Assembly: GCA_039654915.1 (NCBI GenBank)
Contig: CM077599.1
Location: 19,160,501 to 19,224,500, forward strand
Length of the DNA: 64,000 nucleotides
Direction of reading: 5' to 3'
DNA from: Aquilaria yunnanensis
Taxonomy: Eukaryota > Streptophyta > Magnoliopsida > Malvales > Thymelaeaceae
Shown here piece by piece: positions 22,503-33,256 of the stretch. Under the pieces are notes generated by a model that was given only the letters and a program-made list of their open reading frames with translations, searched no databases and was not told the origin of the DNA. Positions within the stretch are counted from its first letter, which is position 1. The number at the start of each line of letters is the position of its first letter. The translations under genes and the position numbers were made by a program.

Positions 22503-25034
22503 TGTGACGGAACGGGGCCCAGTGCCCCTAATCTTGTAGGCTCTTAGGGATAATGAATCCCACTAGTTACAGTTGGCTAACTATTACTCGTCAATATAAA
22601 TTAAAACAATTTATATGCAACTAGTTACTTAGCCTACTCAGATTAAGTTATGCATGCTTCTGACTTGGCAATGCAACCGAAATTTAAAAGTCTTGAATTA
22701 AAACGTTGCTCGAGCATTTCGTTAAAACATACTGAAAACGTACCAAGTCATTGAAATACTAGTTGCTTTAACTACAAGTAACAGTTTTGTGCATACATTA
22801 CAACTCTAGCATGCACCCAAAAGTAACAAGTTGGATTTACATCCTAATGTATCCCAATAGAGGCAACTTACTTAGTACACAAAGTACTATGTACAAGAGA
22901 CAAAATTACTACTAACTAAGATCATTTACTTGAGCCCACCTTGAGCAAGCCAAGCTCCAAGTGTAGCCCTTCACTAGACCTTGTTCTTGTGTACTCTTAG
23001 CCTCTACACTGTAAAGGCACAACTTGGTTAGCACATAACTTATACTGCAAGAAACTAGAATCACTAGGATTCTCAATAAAATACCTGCAAAACAGAAAGC
23101 TTAGGCCTTGACTATCACCTCAGTGATTAGGCCCGGGATTAGATCCTGCACAATAAAACTAAGGGAATGAGTACTTAAAAGTACTCAGTAAGGTTTCCCT
23201 TCTTGAATACCTGCAAAGAAATATGCAACAAATATGCAATATGGCAACCAAGCAATCAAACATGCAATTCAAACAACAAACAATCAACAAAATGCCAAAA
23301 ATGCAATGTATGGATGTATGGTATGGAATGCACACAACACATGCACTTGGGACTTTCTGCACTTAAGTGCCTTAATTCTTGCCGTGAGCTCAAACGGCTG
23401 AGGTACTTGAGATACTGGCCCTCGTATCCCGGACACTTTACCTCAATTAAGTCCCATCTACGGGTTCTAGAGTAGGTCGTCACCTATCTCAAATCTACCC
23501 GCCTTTACCCTTGATTTATTGTACAGGGTAGTCTCCCTATGTGGTTTAACTAGTCAAACCCTCAAGGTTTAACTCAAAATACTACTAGTGGCTCACTTAC
23601 CAAACCAAATGGCTTGGTTGGGATCGACTTAGGTTTTTCTCTCTATTGACCATATGTAATTGATACTCTATACGGCCAATAAAGAGTCTAAAAACCCACT
23701 TAATCCCCTTAATTTCCATTTAAAAGCTTAAATACTATGAGTTACTTAGCCACCAAGTCACATTTCTTTTATACTTAACCACACAACTTGACTACCTTCA
23801 AAATAACGCACAATTCCCGCCTTAGGAACGAATTCTAGACCCAACCGAGGCTATGGAACGTCTTAGAATAGCCTAGGGATAGAAACCGAGAGTCTAAGTT
23901 AATCTTAGGATGGCCGGAAATCGAGGCCAAATTTGCACTTGGCGACGCGGCGCCAAAGAGCAAATGCTTTTGGCGACGCGGCGCCGCCGAGTAAACGCTC
24001 TGTGTACATTTTCGCTTCTTGGCGCCGCGGCGCCAATTCACGGACGAATTGGCGACGCGTCGCCAACTCGATTTTCTGGGTTTATGCGACAGCGTTGTTC
24101 TTGTACACAAACTACTCAAACTCTCTCATTTCTAATCCAAACTTAATGGGTCTTATTTCTAATTCATCCCAACACACAAAGCTACAAAACCATGCATTAT
24201 TTGAGCTTAATTACTTGAACCCTTACCTCAATTTTAGCCACAAAGCAAGCAATGAAACACAAGCTTTTCTAGCTCCACAAGCTTCCTTGAGTTCCAAGTC
24301 TAAAACCAACGAAAATTGGCACCCAAACCAATCAAACCAAGACCATTTCTAGCTCTAGAAACAACCTATAAACACACCAAATGATCTCAAGAAGCTTACC
24401 TATGAAATTTGGATTCCAAAACAAGCTCCAAAGATCAAATGAAGCAAGAACACTAGCAAAGGGGCTTAGTGCTCTTTCTAACTCCTTGGGCACCCTTAAT
24501 TCAATGAGAACTTGCAAGAAAATGGAAGTTTGAGCTGCCAAATTTGAGAGGAAAGTGGAGCTACGAATTTTGGGAGCATAGAACAATTGGCTAAGTGAAG
24601 AAGAAGAAGAAGAAAACTTAGTTTATAAGCTTAATAAGCAACTTCCCTCCCCTTGCACTTAAGTCCTCATACTCTCAAAAGCTTCAAATAGCTCACCAAC
24701 TCACACTCCAAACTCACTTTTCTTTGTTTTAAAAAGGTACTAAAGAGCTTCCCAAACTTAACTTTCTTGAACACTTTAGCCACTTAAGTTCTAAATGGCT
24801 CAAAAAGAACACTTAGTGCCACAAGTTGTCAAAACTTACTAGGATGATTCTAAAAGCTAGAACAACTAATGGTCTTGACTTAACTATGCCAAATCACACT
24901 TAGGAACTCACTTAACTTGATTAAGCTTATGTTACTTGCTTAACAAGGCGCTAATTTGAGGTACTTAATTTCATAAACACTTAATCAAAGTAAATAAACA
25001 CTTACTTGATTAGTTGACTAGGAGAGCTGTCACA
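22503..25034. mobile_element. Solo LTR, 2.53 kb, inserted in the antisense gene
   Basis: The block begins TGTGACGGAAC and ends GAGCTGTCACA (tips TGTGAC/GTCACA). It is flanked by a perfect 5-bp duplication CCGGC (22498-22502 and 25035-25039). The size and TG...CA ends fit a long LTR, as in Tekay-type gypsy elements; the family name is inferred. Base composition changes sharply from the GC-rich Retand sequence to AT-rich. No internal domain or second LTR is seen. It contains four palindromic GC boxes (23941-24064) and a short GAA run near 24600. Orientation is not decided. Confidence 0.82.
23941..24064. repeat. Four CG-rich palindromic boxes
   Basis: The 14-mers GGCGACGCGGCGCC (23941 and 23972), GGCGCCGCGGCGCC (24021) and GGCGACGCGTCGCC (24051) lie within 124 bp of an otherwise AT-rich LTR. 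The last two are perfect palindromes; the first two have one mismatched pair. Spacing between starts is 31, 49 and 30 bp. Confidence 0.9.
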
Positions 25035-26994
25035 CCGGCGTACCCCAGCAGCTGCAGAAAAACAAAGACAAAGTCAGTAAGGCAAAGAAGAAGAGGCAAA
25101 CATTTAGAGGAAATCAAAAGGAAAGACACAAAGGCCAAAGGCATACCTGGGCAGCGTGCTCAGAAACCTTCGCGGCAAGAGAGTTATCATCAGGGTGAGC
25201 CTCCACGATGGCCTTGAAGAAGGCCTCAGTAAGCAGCCCCTTTGAGATCTCCTTAGCCATTTGCTGGCAGTCTCCGGAGTACAAACTCATGTCCTCCGTA
25301 AACGTCCAGAAAGGCTCCTTCGGGACCTTCCCCTTCAGGATATGGGCATCCCGAAGGGCCTGCTTTCGGGTGTGCTTGGCCACCCAACCCGGAGATGATA
25401 TCTCCCCTGCATGGCAAAAACAAAAAATTGGTCAAGGCAAGAAAATCTCAAAGCCCACAAAAAAGAAGGCACCTCAGTTTGTTAGAAAAACAAACCTGCT
25501 GGCACCTCGATGACGTCGTCGTCGGAAGCCTCCTCGGTAGAAATCCCCTTGCCCTTGCGTTTACGTCGCTCCTCGGCGGAAAGGGCCTCTACCAAAGCAT
25601 CCAGAAGAGTCGCCGAAGGAGTGGGACTCTGAGCAGTGAGGTCAGCAACGACCTCGGCCGGCGGGACAGCAGCAGCCTCGGGCTCTTCGCCCACCTCCTC
25701 GAGAATCTCTGGGAGAGGAGGGAGCGCATCCTTCTTCGCCCGTTTGGCCACAGATGGCCCAGCCCCAGATGTTTTCCGCCTTCGGGAAGCAGCCTTCTTT
25801 GTCTGCTCACCTTTCTCAACTTGGCCAGTGAAAAGGGATTTGTAGAAGGCAGCAGTGCCGTCACCCATCTCTGGAAAAGAAAGAAGATATCAGCGTGAGA
25901 CCAAGATGAAAACCATAAAAAAGGGAGCCAGAGATAACTTACTCTCGAAGAGAGTTTGGAAAGTAGCTTTCCCCCGAAGGAGTTTCACCAACCAAGAATC
26001 CTTCCCAGCAATGGCAGGAGCTGGCATCTCGAGGTCAGTCTTGTGCTCCTTCACTACCCTTAGCTCCCGAAAAACCTCCTCGGTCATTAACCTCCAATTA
26101 ATGGGGAAGGGGTAGAGAGAGCGCGAGGAGACCTCGGGACCCCAGTCAGAGACAGCCCGAATACGTCCGTCGAAGTCCGCGAAGATAGAAGCCAACTCCG
26201 GAGTTAGCATTATCTTCGGATCTACGACGTCCATCTCCAGCTTTCCCTGAGCCCACTTGGTCGAAACATGCGACCAGGCCTCCTCCATCTTCAGAAAGAA
26301 AAATTTCTGTTGCCACCCTCGCCAGCTGTCCTTGGTGGCAAAGGTGAACATATATTTTTTGCTCCCGGATCCCCGAGGTAGCATGAAATAAAAGCCACCC
26401 TTCGGGACCACGAAAAGCTTGTAGTACTGCATAAAAATAACAAAGTGGGGTTCTATCCCGAAGACGCCACACATGCAGATGAAGACGTTAAAATAGCAGT
26501 ACGAGTTCGGCGGAAGTTGATTTACGGCAATGCCATGGAATTGGCAGAAGTTGCAAATCATCTTCGGAGGAGGGTACCGAAGTCCGGCCTTCAGTTAGGC
26601 TCGGAAAACGGTAACCTCATTACTACGGTTTGAAAAGCAAAATTGGTCAGAACATGGCAACCTCGTAACGGCATACGAAGGAAGAAAGAACTTTTTCTTC
26701 CATCTTGCTAGTTTTTTGGGGGTGGTGCAGCAAGGGTGAGACAAAAGGGGTTGCCAGCTCTCGGGAACAGGCATGTTGGTTGAGAAACGAGTTCGAAAAA
26801 AGGAAAGAAAACAACTTTCGGAAATACTCTAAAAATCAGAGGATTCTGGAAATCAAAAACCCACCAAATGACTTGCCAAAATCTGGGTTTGAAGTCGCCG
26901 TTGTGAAAGATTGCCGGAAAAAACTCCGTCAAACAGCACCGCCGCGGAAAGCAGGGGAAAAAACAGTTGCAAGCAAGGAAAAGAGCAGAAGCAA

Positions 26995-27175
26995 AACCAA
27001 AAAAGGAACTTATGATGGAATGGGCTATATATAGGCCGAAGGTGGGTAGGCGAACCGGCATCATAAGTACCCTTTAAAGGCGAACAGTCACCATAACTGT
27101 CCCCTGCGTCTGAAAAGACGCACCCTCTGTAACCGACGCGACTCTCCTCTAATGACAGTGTGCCACGTGTCAGCC
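26995..27175 (-). promoter_or_regulatory. Putative promoter of the antisense Retand gene
   Basis: A TATA-like palindrome CTATATATAG lies at 27024-27033, about 320 bp upstream of the proposed antisense start. About 130 bp farther upstream is a G-box, CCACGTGTCA (27163-27172). Several CGCGTC/GACGCG words follow (27105-27265). The arrangement suits minus-strand transcription from outside the 3' LTR. Function is inferred from position. Confidence 0.5.
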
Positions 27176-27455
27176 ACCGCGTCAAAATAGGGGACACGCC
27201 TTCTGACACCCCTGAAAAACTAGGACGCGCTGCTCCAGACTGACACGCCTGGTCATAAGACGCGACATTGCACAGGCCTGCAAAAGGAAAAAGGAAAGAA
27301 GTAAGTTGCCTCGAAGACACCAAAAGACAAGCCATAGCCGAACAACCCATATCTTCGGGCAAAAGGTGTACCTTCGACACAGGTTTTACTCCCCAAAAAC
27401 TCCCAAAGAGCATCCTCGGAAAGACTACAAACCGAAGTCTCCACTTCGGCTTTCC

Positions 27456-27464
27456 AAAGAGGGG
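27456..27464 (+). other. Polypurine tract
   Basis: AAAGAGGGG ends four bases before the 3' LTR, the expected place for the plus-strand primer of an LTR retrotransposon. Confidence 0.8.
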
Positions 27465-27468
27465 CATG

Positions 27469-28217
27469 TGATAACCGAAGGGCTATCGCCTCTATCTGAC
27501 CCGAACTCGGAGCGTCAGGAAACGCGAGGATACTATTAGGCCCCCGAGGTACTAAACAGATCGCCTTCGGAGACGGAGAATCACCTATTGCAAGCCGAAG
27601 AGGATCTCCTTGAAGGCGGAACCCTGAATCAGGGAACTCCCCGAACTACGGGCACATTTCCCGAAAGGGCACCGTCCGCGTCAGAGGACGACATCGACCA
27701 GGGACTTCGGGAGTACGGCATGAGCATTTAAGGAGCCTCTGACATGCCGCCCACAGAAGCTACATGTCACCTCAAACGGCAATTTGACACGCTGACGCCG
27801 TCCAAGTCTTGTCACGACCTGTCTCGATTCAAGACTCAAGGAGCCTACCACTGGCTACTCGGCCCCTACGCCCAGAAACTCAGAGAACATCCGACCGAAC
27901 ACGTGTCGTCATCTGAATGGGCTGAGCTTCTCTATAAATACCAGGGAACAGACCCTGGCAAAGTGTGGGACTCCTCCTCCTTGAGAAAACACAGGGAAGC
28001 CCATTAAAAACTCTAGTGCTTCCCCCTTACTTTATCAGGAAACTGACTTGGGCGTCGGAGGCTCCTCCTCGGAAAAGCACCCCGGGGACCTCCTAACCCT
28101 CTTCTCTGAGCTTTTCAGGCACATTCCCCTGGGAAACCTCAACTCCAGACGCCCTCCCTCACAGGAAGTCCTCCCAGAAGTCACCATGCCTTCCAGCGAA
28201 GATGTCCCTGGACATCA
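27469..28217 (+). repeat. 3' LTR of the Retand-like element
   Basis: It pairs with 15174-15921 and carries the same TATA box (27933-27940) and G-box (27900-27905). About 35 substitutions and one inserted C near its end separate it from the 5' LTR. Confidence 0.92.
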
Positions 28218-28496
28218 GAATGTCTTCATGTGGAGGGCGCTTCAAGAACAACTTGCAACCAAAACAAATCTTATTGCCAAAGGAGTTCCTATAGAAAGCA
28301 TTTTGTGTTTTTTGTGCAATTATGATGTTGAGACCATGGAACATGTTCTTCTTCATTGCAGGTTGGCAATTTGCATATGGAGACTTGTTTGCAATTGGTG
28401 GGAATCAGCAAATCAGCCCTTCTGATTGGTTTGAGCCTCACTAACATCTTACATGAAGGCCCTATATGGGGGATCTCTTTGGTTCATTAAAAGGTA
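28218..28496 (+). pseudogene. LINE zf-RVT domain, segment 2 of 3
   Basis: Continues segment 1 in frame across the GAATG duplication. VFMWRALQEQLATKTNL is followed by CFLCNYDVETMEHVLLHC, with the Cys-x2-Cys and His-x4-His-Cys pattern of the reverse-transcriptase zinc-binding domain, then WRLVCNWW. It is interrupted by the next MULE-like element. Confidence 0.82.
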
Positions 28497-29640
28497 GGGT
28501 AAAATTAATCCGAGTCCTTAATTTTTACATTTGTCTTATTGTGGTCCCTTACCTTTTAAAGTGCTTATTAAGGTCTCTTAACTCATAAACCGTGTCCCAC
28601 TTGAGTCCCTATCATCAATTTCTTCATTATCTTGGACAGAAAATGATGATGTGGTGCATTCTGGGATGATGTGGCAGTAAAAAAATGCCACATGTTCTCT
28701 TCTTTAATAACGACTAAATGACCATACTGATAGAATATGAAACTTTAGGGTAAGAATGACATAAATACATAATCTTATGGCTTAAATATAGATTGACCCA
28801 ATATCATTTTCTTCCAAATCATCTCTGCTACAGACGCGGTAGCGTTTTCTGGGTTGGAGCCCAATCTCTGGAATCTCAATTTGTGAATCACGTTGACAAT
28901 AATAATCAACTAAAAACAACCAACGACTATGGCCGACCCCTCCATTCATGTTCAATTCCTTTGAAATTTCATCTCTCAAGATCGCCTAATTCTTCGTTCG
29001 TCATCCATGGCCGTCCTCCACGGCACTATCTGCGTCGGAAAATTCATCACCCCGGAGCAGATCACCATCGGCGTCGGAAAGTTCATCACCCTGGAGCAAC
29101 CTACAGCATATTGAATCACAAAATCTAAGGCGGATCGCCGTCGCAAAAAAGGGCCGAAGTTTGATCGCCATCATCCTTCCGCCTCCACCCTCAAATCTAG
29201 CCGTTCAGGGTCCCCCAGTCCTTTTGATTCACAACGAGGGCTGCCGATTAAAGTTCTCGGCGAGCTGTGTCGGCTGGAGGTAGGGGATAGGCCGGAGGTG
29301 GGTGGCGGCTTTCTCAGTTCAAATCGGAGAAGATTTGAGGAAGATAAAGATTAGGGGCTAATGTCACTTCGAGTCCTTAAGATTATATTTTTTGTCAATT
29401 TTATCCTGATGTTTATTATTCTTCCATTTTAGCCACTTATTGTTATGGCATAAGATGTCACATGGCAAAGTAAGTGCCACATAGACATTTTTTTATTAAA
29501 GATAATGACTTAATTGATGGAATGGACTAAAATAGAACAAGCTAATGGAGGTAAGAGACTTTAAAAGATACTTTTAAAGGTAGGTGACCAGTTTCGGATG
29601 ATGACCCTTAAGGTTAGAGGATTATATTTGAATTTTATCC
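28497..29640. mobile_element. Non-autonomous MULE-like element inserted in the LINE
   Basis: The ends are GGGTAAAATTAATCC on the left and GGATAAAATTCAAAT read inward from the right. Farther in, both arms carry ACCTTTTAAAG or ACCTTTAAAAG and GTCTCTTA. The 10-mers TTAAAAGGTA (28487-28496) and TAAAAAGGTA (29641-29650) flank it with one mismatch. The interior is not recognisably coding; a 111-codon frame at 28793-29128 includes a small internal repeat (GGCGTCGGAAA.TTCATCACC, twice near 29030-29090). Confidence 0.7.
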
Positions 29641-29960
29641 TAAAAAGGTATGATAGGCTATTTTGTTTATAACTACTTGGGCCCTATGGAAGAGAAGGAA
29701 TGCTTCAATTTTAAAAAAATGTTCAACAATCAGATTCCGAATTGCTGAATGATTTATAGGTTCTGTCATATTTATGGATACATGATAGGTGCAGGAAGTT
29801 GAAATGTCTTTGGGCTGAATAGGTGATGAATCTTGTACAATCTGTCAAAAATTGGTTATAATAGGGGTGGTTCAGGTGCAGTTTTAGTTATGCAGATCAG
29901 TTAGCTTCGGATTTGTAGACAGGTTATGTGATCCTGTAGCATTTTCTGTGTTTACTTCCG
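29641..29960 (+). pseudogene. LINE C-terminal tail, segment 3 of 3
   Basis: After the MULE-like element the LINE resumes with ALWKRRNASILKK near 29678-29716, the usual tail of plant LINE ORF2 ('LW..RN..IF'). It fades out before 29960. Confidence 0.65.
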
Positions 29961-30450
29961 AAACGTGATGATATCTAAAAATATCGCAACAATTTTTATA
30001 TTGTTTTATATTTTTTATGTGACAGAAATGTCTATTAAAATATTATCATTAAATTATTTGATTGTAAGTACGGTACACACATTTAAAACAATTATATTTA
30101 ATGTATTCCAATATGAGAAAATCAGAATGACGACCTTAGGCGAATATATATGTATCAACATTGGTAGTGTTTGGGAAAATTGTAAAAAAAAATTTTAAAA
30201 GAGGGCAAATATTATGAGACATAATATAGAAGATATATCAGAAAATTAAACGGAGCACAACATCAATTCTATTCTTTGAACATATGATATGATTTTAATT
30301 TCCTTGCAAAAATGTTATTTACACCGTTCTTGGAGGCTGAACCATAAAATACAAATGCCTGTTCCCATTGAAATTTGAAACCACTTGAATTGCCGGAAAA
30401 TTTCCCTCTCGGGGTCGGGGGACGTCGCGGGTCGGAGTATTAATTATTCC
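29961..30450. other. AT-rich 3' flank of the CHX gene
   Basis: No supported feature apart from probable 3' untranslated sequence of the minus-strand antiporter gene. Confidence 0.55.
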
Positions 30451-33110
30451 TCATGTGATTGATATCGATCTCTTTGGTTTTGTCCTCTCGTGCTTCGTTC
30501 GTTGTTGTTGCACAACCAACACTGAATATTCTCCGTTAAAATCCTTGGAAGCAAGCAAGTCACCGATGATTCCAAGTTCCGGAAATTCGTTCCGCTCGTC
30601 TACCCCAACCGTCCGTACATCTTCCACCTTGTATCTTCTGCCCACAATGATAAGATCAAATCCATGAACCAGCGGACGCAGAAACGTCGCCGTTTCGTTC
30701 CCTTCATTCACTTCATTCTCTATAAAGCTGACATTTAAGTTTTCCTTGGCGGTCCTCAACACCTCATCATCGTACATTTCCTCGTACTTCTGCATGACCG
30801 AATCGAACCGGTACGCCGCTTTGAGATGAACCACCGTGAGTTGGACGCACATGTTCTGGCATAATCTGGTCGCTATTGTCAGTGCCTCACGGTCGTCACT
30901 TCCACCTAGAAAGATCACGGCCAGCTGATACTTGGCGGATCTATCTGGCGATGAGCCCCTGAGATGGGAGCGCCTGAGGTGGCATTTCCCTTCGACAAAG
31001 ATGCCGACCGAGCAAGGTGATCTCCCCAGCATCGTGCAATTGATGTTCCGTATGGAGGAGTCATCCAGCTCGATGGTTCCGTCTATCAGCCTTCTTCGGT
31101 GGAAGGGAAGGATGATGAGGGAGGTGAGCTTATCGAAAGCGAGATTGCAGATGTCCTCATGGATTAGCTTGGGGGGCGAGACCGATGTGAAGACATGAAC
31201 ATTAACAACTCCATCCTTGTGATCCCTCTCAAAGCTCTCAAAGGAAGTGATTATGTTCTCCGGATAATAAGCTGACTCGCCGGAAACTGCTTTGCGGTGC
31301 TTCTGGTGCGCGATGAAAACCGGCATGGATTTGTTGCATAGTTTGACGAGGTGGAGAACATTAATGGTCATCCCACTTCCCCTGTTGGGATAAAAATTAC
31401 CCAACAAATTGATTGTGGAGATGACATTAGAGGGCACATGGATGCATACTAGCATCCGTATCTCATCGTACGCGTTGGAATGCCTTATGCTTCGCTTCGC
31501 GTACCCAGCATACTTTTGTGTTGGATCGTACAGGAACTTCACTATTATGGGTGTTATTGTTGCGATTAGAACCACCAGGACAAGGTTGAAAGCAAACACA
31601 TTTTGGGGTATGAACTGCAAGGTTAACGCATGCAAGTTACTTGTATTAATGTCGCTATAGATCAGATTAAAGGTTAAATTTTGTAGATGCACACATATAT
31701 GTACGTACCCTAGTTTCATTCATCAAAGTGAAGGTTGCGAGCTCAACAACACCTTTGGTGCATAAAATGAGAGAAAGTGCCAGGGAGTGTTTCAAGGGCA
31801 CATTGAAAGATAGTGGCACTATCACTGTGATAATCCCAAACTTAACTAGGAGCACGATAATGGCAGACAACATACTCATCGTCATAAACTCATCGATGGG
31901 CTTTTGAACCGAGACTTTGAGGTCGGCCCTGGCAGCAGAAATGGCTACGCACAATGGCAATACAAGTCCAGAGACAAAGGAATCAAACTTATCAAGCAAT
32001 ACTGCTCCCACTTGAGGACCTTCAGGGACTGCCAAGCCTAAGAATAAGGGGGCAACCAGAATCAACATGTGTAGGTTTGCAGCAAGGCCAGGAGAGTAGA
32101 GAAATAGGACAATTATAAGGTACACGAACTCGTCTTTAACCCGAGCCCCATCGGGTGTGGTGTGCCTTAGTAACCATTTGAATATGCGGCGAAGCATCAC
32201 TAGCACCCCCACAGCAATTGCCAAGGCGCCTCCCGAATCCTTCAATATCTGGAGGACAACGTCTCTTGTGCAGCTAGCCGTGGCGACCAGCTGTATGAAA
32301 AACGAGATCATTATCAAAAGCTGTGAGAACAAGTCACTGATAATGGCAGCTGACATCCCTAAACGTCCAAGCTCCGAGTTGAGAATTTTCAAGTCACTTA
32401 AGAGGCAATGTATGACGGGGAACGATGTCTTCACATACGCGACTGCTAGGGGAAATGTTCTGTTCGTGACCATGTTCCCGTGGGATAGCCCTACAAGCCT
32501 CAATATCCACATGTCTAGGGTAACTGGCCCTACAACCGACGCAACAGCAATCAATAGAGGTCTCCTCCCATCCCTGAGAACCATGGTTGGATCCACTTTC
32601 ACCCCGTTGAGGAAAAGGAAGAAAATGTAACCCAACGAGGTTAAAGTGCCAATAACTTTTATGTGCTCCAATACTTGTGAATTTGCTTGTGAGTCCTCTG
32701 CTTCTTCTGGAAAGTAGCTTATAACAAAGAGTTGGCCCATTATGGTACCAACCTACATATATTCACACACATAAACACACACAAAAAAAAAAAAAAAAGG
32801 AAAGAAAAGAGAAGCTTAGATAGAAACAAAAATGGAACTGAAAAATTAGAAAAAAGAAAAGAAAAGAAATACATACAACAACTTGTGAAAAGAGAGCAGG
32901 CAATAGGAGACGGTTTAGCAAGCGATGGAGCATATGGAAGCTAATAAGAATGAAAGACATCTGCAGGAAGAGCCCTGGGCTTGAATATTTCATGACTCCA
33001 TTCAAGCCACCGGTACCGGCGCCACATCCAAGAAACCCGCATGAATTAATCATGGGCGGGAATTCGATGCAAACCTGCCTCTTAATCTCCATTCCACCAC
33101 CATCTTCCAT
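30451..33110 (-). CDS. Cation/H+ antiporter of the CHX (CPA2) family, CHX15-like
   Basis: Three exons, 33110-32877, 32752-31709 and 31614-30451, all phase 0 with GT-AG introns, give about 813 residues, the usual CHX size. Residues 1-430 form the membrane part with about 11-12 hydrophobic segments. Recognisable pieces are PGLFLQMSFILISF, LEHIKVIGTLTSLGYIFFLF (outer-helix start), FPLAVAYVKTSFPVI, LNSELGRLGMSAAIISDLF, GARVKDEFVYLI and LILCTKGVVELATF. The rest is the long cytosolic tail, with LVCIHVPSNVISTINLL and KYQLAVIFLGGSDDREALTI, typical of CHX regulatory (Usp-like) domains, ending SVLVVQQQRTK. CHX proteins exchange K+ or Na+ for H+ at the plasma or inner membranes, and many are active in pollen. 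CHX15 is the closest by memory; the number is not certain. No stops or frame breaks are seen, so the gene looks intact. Confidence 0.9.
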
Positions 33111-33248
33111 ATCTCTTCCCAGATTCCAGCCGGTCTGCGGGAAAGGGAGGAAGGTGAACGGCGAAAAGGAAAAAAAGGGAAAAATTAAGAAAGGATTAAA
33201 CAGAGTCGCAACTAATTGTCAAGCAATATCACAATTGCTTGCTTGTTG

Positions 33249-33256
33249 TTTATATA
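33249..33256 (-). promoter_or_regulatory. Candidate TATA box of the CHX gene
   Basis: On the minus strand the sequence reads TATATAAA, about 140 bp upstream of the CHX start codon. Confidence 0.5.

Larger units (their letters stand above)
21828..26703 (-). pseudogene. Antisense five-exon gene of the Retand element, split by a solo LTR
   Basis: Exons on the minus strand: 26703-26662, 26588-25943, 25870-25496, 25406-25147, and 25051-25035 continuing at 22497-21828. All four introns are GT-AG and every junction is in phase. Without the solo LTR (22503-25034) and one copy of its CCGGC duplication the frame has 670 codons including the stop. Residues 10-230 (RYEAGLRYPPPKM, NQLPPNSYCYFNVF, GGFYFMLPRGSG) resemble the plant family called 'putative gypsy type transposon' (Transposase_28). 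Then come a Lys/Glu/Ala-rich, nuclear-signal-like middle (KKAASRRRK, SVAKRAKKD) and a long coiled coil (roughly residues 450-600, rich in Glu, Lys and Leu). Antisense extra frames are known in Tat elements; their function is unknown. The first exon (14 codons) is the least certain part. The solo LTR cuts the last exon after LLGYAG, so the copy here should be truncated. Confidence 0.72.
15174..28217 (+). mobile_element. Ty3-gypsy LTR retrotransposon of the Tat lineage (Retand-like), 13.04 kb
   Basis: Two LTRs of 748 and 749 bp, beginning TGATA and ending GACATCA, are flanked by a perfect 5-bp duplication GAATG (15169-15173 and 28218-28222). The internal order is primer-binding site, gag, protease, reverse transcriptase, RNase H, a second archaeal-type RNase H and integrase. 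A 6-kb 3' region with an antisense gene and then a polypurine tract follow. The second RNase H and the long 3' region with an antisense frame are hallmarks of the Tat (Retand/Ogre) group. By eye the LTRs differ at about 35 positions plus one 1-bp indel (about 95% identity), so the insertion is not recent. The element sits inside a LINE and contains a younger solo LTR (22503-25034). Confidence 0.93.

Noticed and set aside
22503..25034. DNA transposon, because of 6-bp inverted tips
   Set aside because: TG...CA tips, a 5-bp duplication and 2.5 kb of non-coding sequence fit a solo LTR better; no transposase is seen.
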